Positions 31,607 to 32,874 of a stretch of DNA of 32,874 nt are shown piece by piece. Both the position numbers and the translations under genes were made by a program. The stretch's first letter is position 1; each line of letters begins with the position of its first letter. Below the pieces are notes generated by a model, which was given only the letters and a program-made list of their open reading frames with translations, did no database searches and was not told the DNA's origin. The DNA comes from an uncultured Saprospiraceae bacterium (GTDB lineage: Bacteria > Bacteroidota > Bacteroidia > Chitinophagales > Saprospiraceae). The stretch is taken from NCBI GenBank assembly GCA_938033975.1, contig CALHKJ010000198.1:1-32874 (forward strand), read 5' to 3'.

Positions 31607-32874
31607 ATGTCAGATAAAATTCAACAAAACAAACCAAAAGATAAGTCACGTAGACGTTTTCTTGTAAAGGGAGGCCTAGGAACAGTTGGACTACTTGCTT
31701 TAGGAACCTTTGTGCTTAGAAATCCACTTAGAAGAGTCATGTATGGTGTTTCTGATACCATAGTTGCTCCATATTCTGGTACAGGAACAGAAGCAAATTT
31801 ATGGTTTGAAATTACAAATGAAAACAAACTACTCATCCACTCTTCTAAAGTAGAAATGGGGCAAGGTACTTTCACAGGGATAGCTCAAATTGTTGCCGAT
31901 GAAATTGATTTTGACATTTCTCAGATAGAAGTGAAAGCTGCAGAAACTGATTCGGGTATTGTGGATCGACTTGCTACAGGAGGTAGCCTTTCAATCGCAT
32001 CTCTATTTCAGCCATTAAGAGAAATGGCAGCAACCATGAGAGAAATGGTCAAAAAAGAAGCTGCCAAAAAACTCAATGTAGATATAGAAAAACTAAGTAC
32101 TTCACAAGGACAGGTTTCTGATGGAACAAACTCAATCACATTTGCGGAAGCGGTAAAAGATGTAAGCTCTTGGGATTTACCAAGTACACCTACATTGAGG
32201 CCGGTAAGTGATTACAAGTATGTAGGAAAGCCAACGCCAAGAGTAGACCTTGAAGCGAAGGTAACTGGAAAACCAATATTTGGAATAGATGCAGAAATGG
32301 AAGGCATGCGCTTTGCATCAGTCATCAGACCGGAAAAGATTGGAGCGAGTATCAAAACTGTGAATACTAGTGCAGCAGAATCAATGCCTGGTAATATCAA
32401 AATTGTCAAAGAGGATGGTTGGGTAGCTATTGTTGCGGATAGTTTTGCACAAGCATTAGCAGCAAAAAATGAAGTTGAAGTCGAATGGGATACTATAGAA
32501 GAATGGACAGAAGAATCGCTAAGATCATTTATACAAATTGGTAATGGCGACAAGATGGTTACGCAAAAGAAAGGATCAGAACTTGATGAGGAAGATTCTG
32601 ATTCGGTTACACTTGAGTTTACAAGTCCACTTGGCGCACACGCCCAATTAGAACCGAATGGAGCAGTGGCTTCTGTAAAAGACGGAAAGGCAACCATCAT
32701 CATTTCTACTCAGGTAGTTATGATCACCCAATCGCAAGTTGCTAAGGCTTTAGGCTTTGCAAAAAAGAATGTGAATATTATTCCTACTTATCTAGGTGGT
32801 GGTTTTGGTAGAAGATTGAATTGTAATCATGTTGTTATTGCTGCGAAAATTTCTCAAGCAATAGGAACACCTGT
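31607..32874 (+). CDS. Molybdopterin-binding large subunit, isoquinoline 1-oxidoreductase beta type (3' end outside window)
   Basis: ATG 31607 opens a frame that stays open to the window edge, 422 full codons. The N-terminus has a twin-arginine signal, SRRRFLVKGG, followed by a hydrophobic stretch (GTVGLLALGTFVL). Next come a WFEITNENKLLIHSSKVEMG region with MGQG, LATGGSLSIASL, a SPLGAHAQLEPNGAVAS segment and GGGFGRR near the edge, all typical of the molybdenum hydroxylase large subunit. Together with the upstream FeS subunit it should form a periplasmic oxidoreductase. The family runs to about 700-780 residues, so roughly half is missing. Confidence 0.9.
   Translation, partial: MSDKIQQNKPKDKSRRRFLVKGGLGTVGLLALGTFVLRNPLRRVMYGVSDTIVAPYSGTGTEANLWFEITNENKLLIHSSKVEMGQGTFTGIAQIVADEIDFDISQIEVKAAETDSGIVDRLATGGSLSIASLFQPLREMAATMREMVKKEAAKKLNVDIEKLSTSQGQVSDGTNSITFAEAVKDVSSWDLPSTPTLRPVSDYKYVGKPTPRVDLEAKVTGKPIFGIDAEMEGMRFASVIRPEKIGASIKTVNTSAAESMPGNIKIVKEDGWVAIVADSFAQALAAKNEVEVEWDTIEEWTEESLRSFIQIGNGDKMVTQKKGSELDEEDSDSVTLEFTSPLGAHAQLEPNGAVASVKDGKATIIISTQVVMITQSQVAKALGFAKKNVNIIPTYLGGGFGRRLNCNHVVIAAKISQAIGTP

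Overview
This window looks like a chromosomal segment of a low-GC member of the Bacteroidota. The evidence is a TonB/ExbD energy-transduction system, a protein with a type IX secretion (T9SS) C-terminal sorting domain, several OmpA-type envelope proteins, promoter-like TAnnTTTG elements, and a mevalonate-type isoprenoid cluster (type 2 IDI, class II HMG-CoA reductase, GHMP kinase). That isoprenoid route is found in some Bacteroidota lineages, such as Flavobacteriia and Saprospiria-like groups. I cannot name the species. No rRNA, tRNA, CRISPR array, prophage or complete insertion sequence was seen, and no gene-free stretch exceeds 300 bases.

Layout. 1-1215: end of exbD, then a TonB-like protein, closed by a terminator shared with a convergent thioredoxin-TonB fusion (1246-2364, minus). 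2590-3687 (minus): OmpA-type protein and a small membrane/coiled-coil protein. 3859-5934 (plus): ComEC-like channel, whose stop overlaps the stop of rlmN. 5931-10378 (minus): conserved translation cluster rplM-rpsI-rpsB-tsf, a terminator, then pyrH-rlmN. 10592-12168 (minus): TPR protein and a lipoprotein. 12293-15635 (plus): mevalonate-pathway genes idi-2, class II HMG-CoA reductase and GHMP kinase. 15722-19268 (plus): cysS, a glutaminyl-cyclase-like lipoprotein and a T9SS-exported thioredoxin-like protein. 19366-20415: CorA-type transporter behind a perfect palindrome.

20492-30966 (plus) is the most interesting part. An operon encodes an RsbS-like STAS protein, a fused RsbT-like kinase/RsbX-like phosphatase, a PAS histidine kinase, a NarL/LuxR-type response regulator and an MscS channel. 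A 15-bp palindrome, TAGGTAATTTACCTA (consensus TAGGT-N5-ACCTA), lies 87 nt upstream of its first gene. Full or degraded copies lie at matching positions upstream of three more transcription units: an OmpA protein with a regulatory-like domain; a tiny Lys-rich protein plus an OmpA lipoprotein; and an operon of two tandem universal stress proteins, a CBS-pair protein and an intact single-domain HUH (Y1, REP-associated type) transposase. I read this as a local stress regulon in which a stressosome-like switch feeds a two-component system that controls its own operon, envelope proteins and universal stress proteins. The link between regulator and palindrome is inference; the repeated sites and their spacing are seen directly.

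31112-end: a molybdenum hydroxylase (isoquinoline 1-oxidoreductase type) small subunit and the start of a Tat-signal-bearing large subunit that runs off the window.

Two genes (rlmN and the GHMP kinase) have conserved N-termini that extend beyond any ATG/GTG/TTG. In each, an in-frame ATC is the nearest plausible start. This is either non-canonical initiation or sequence error.
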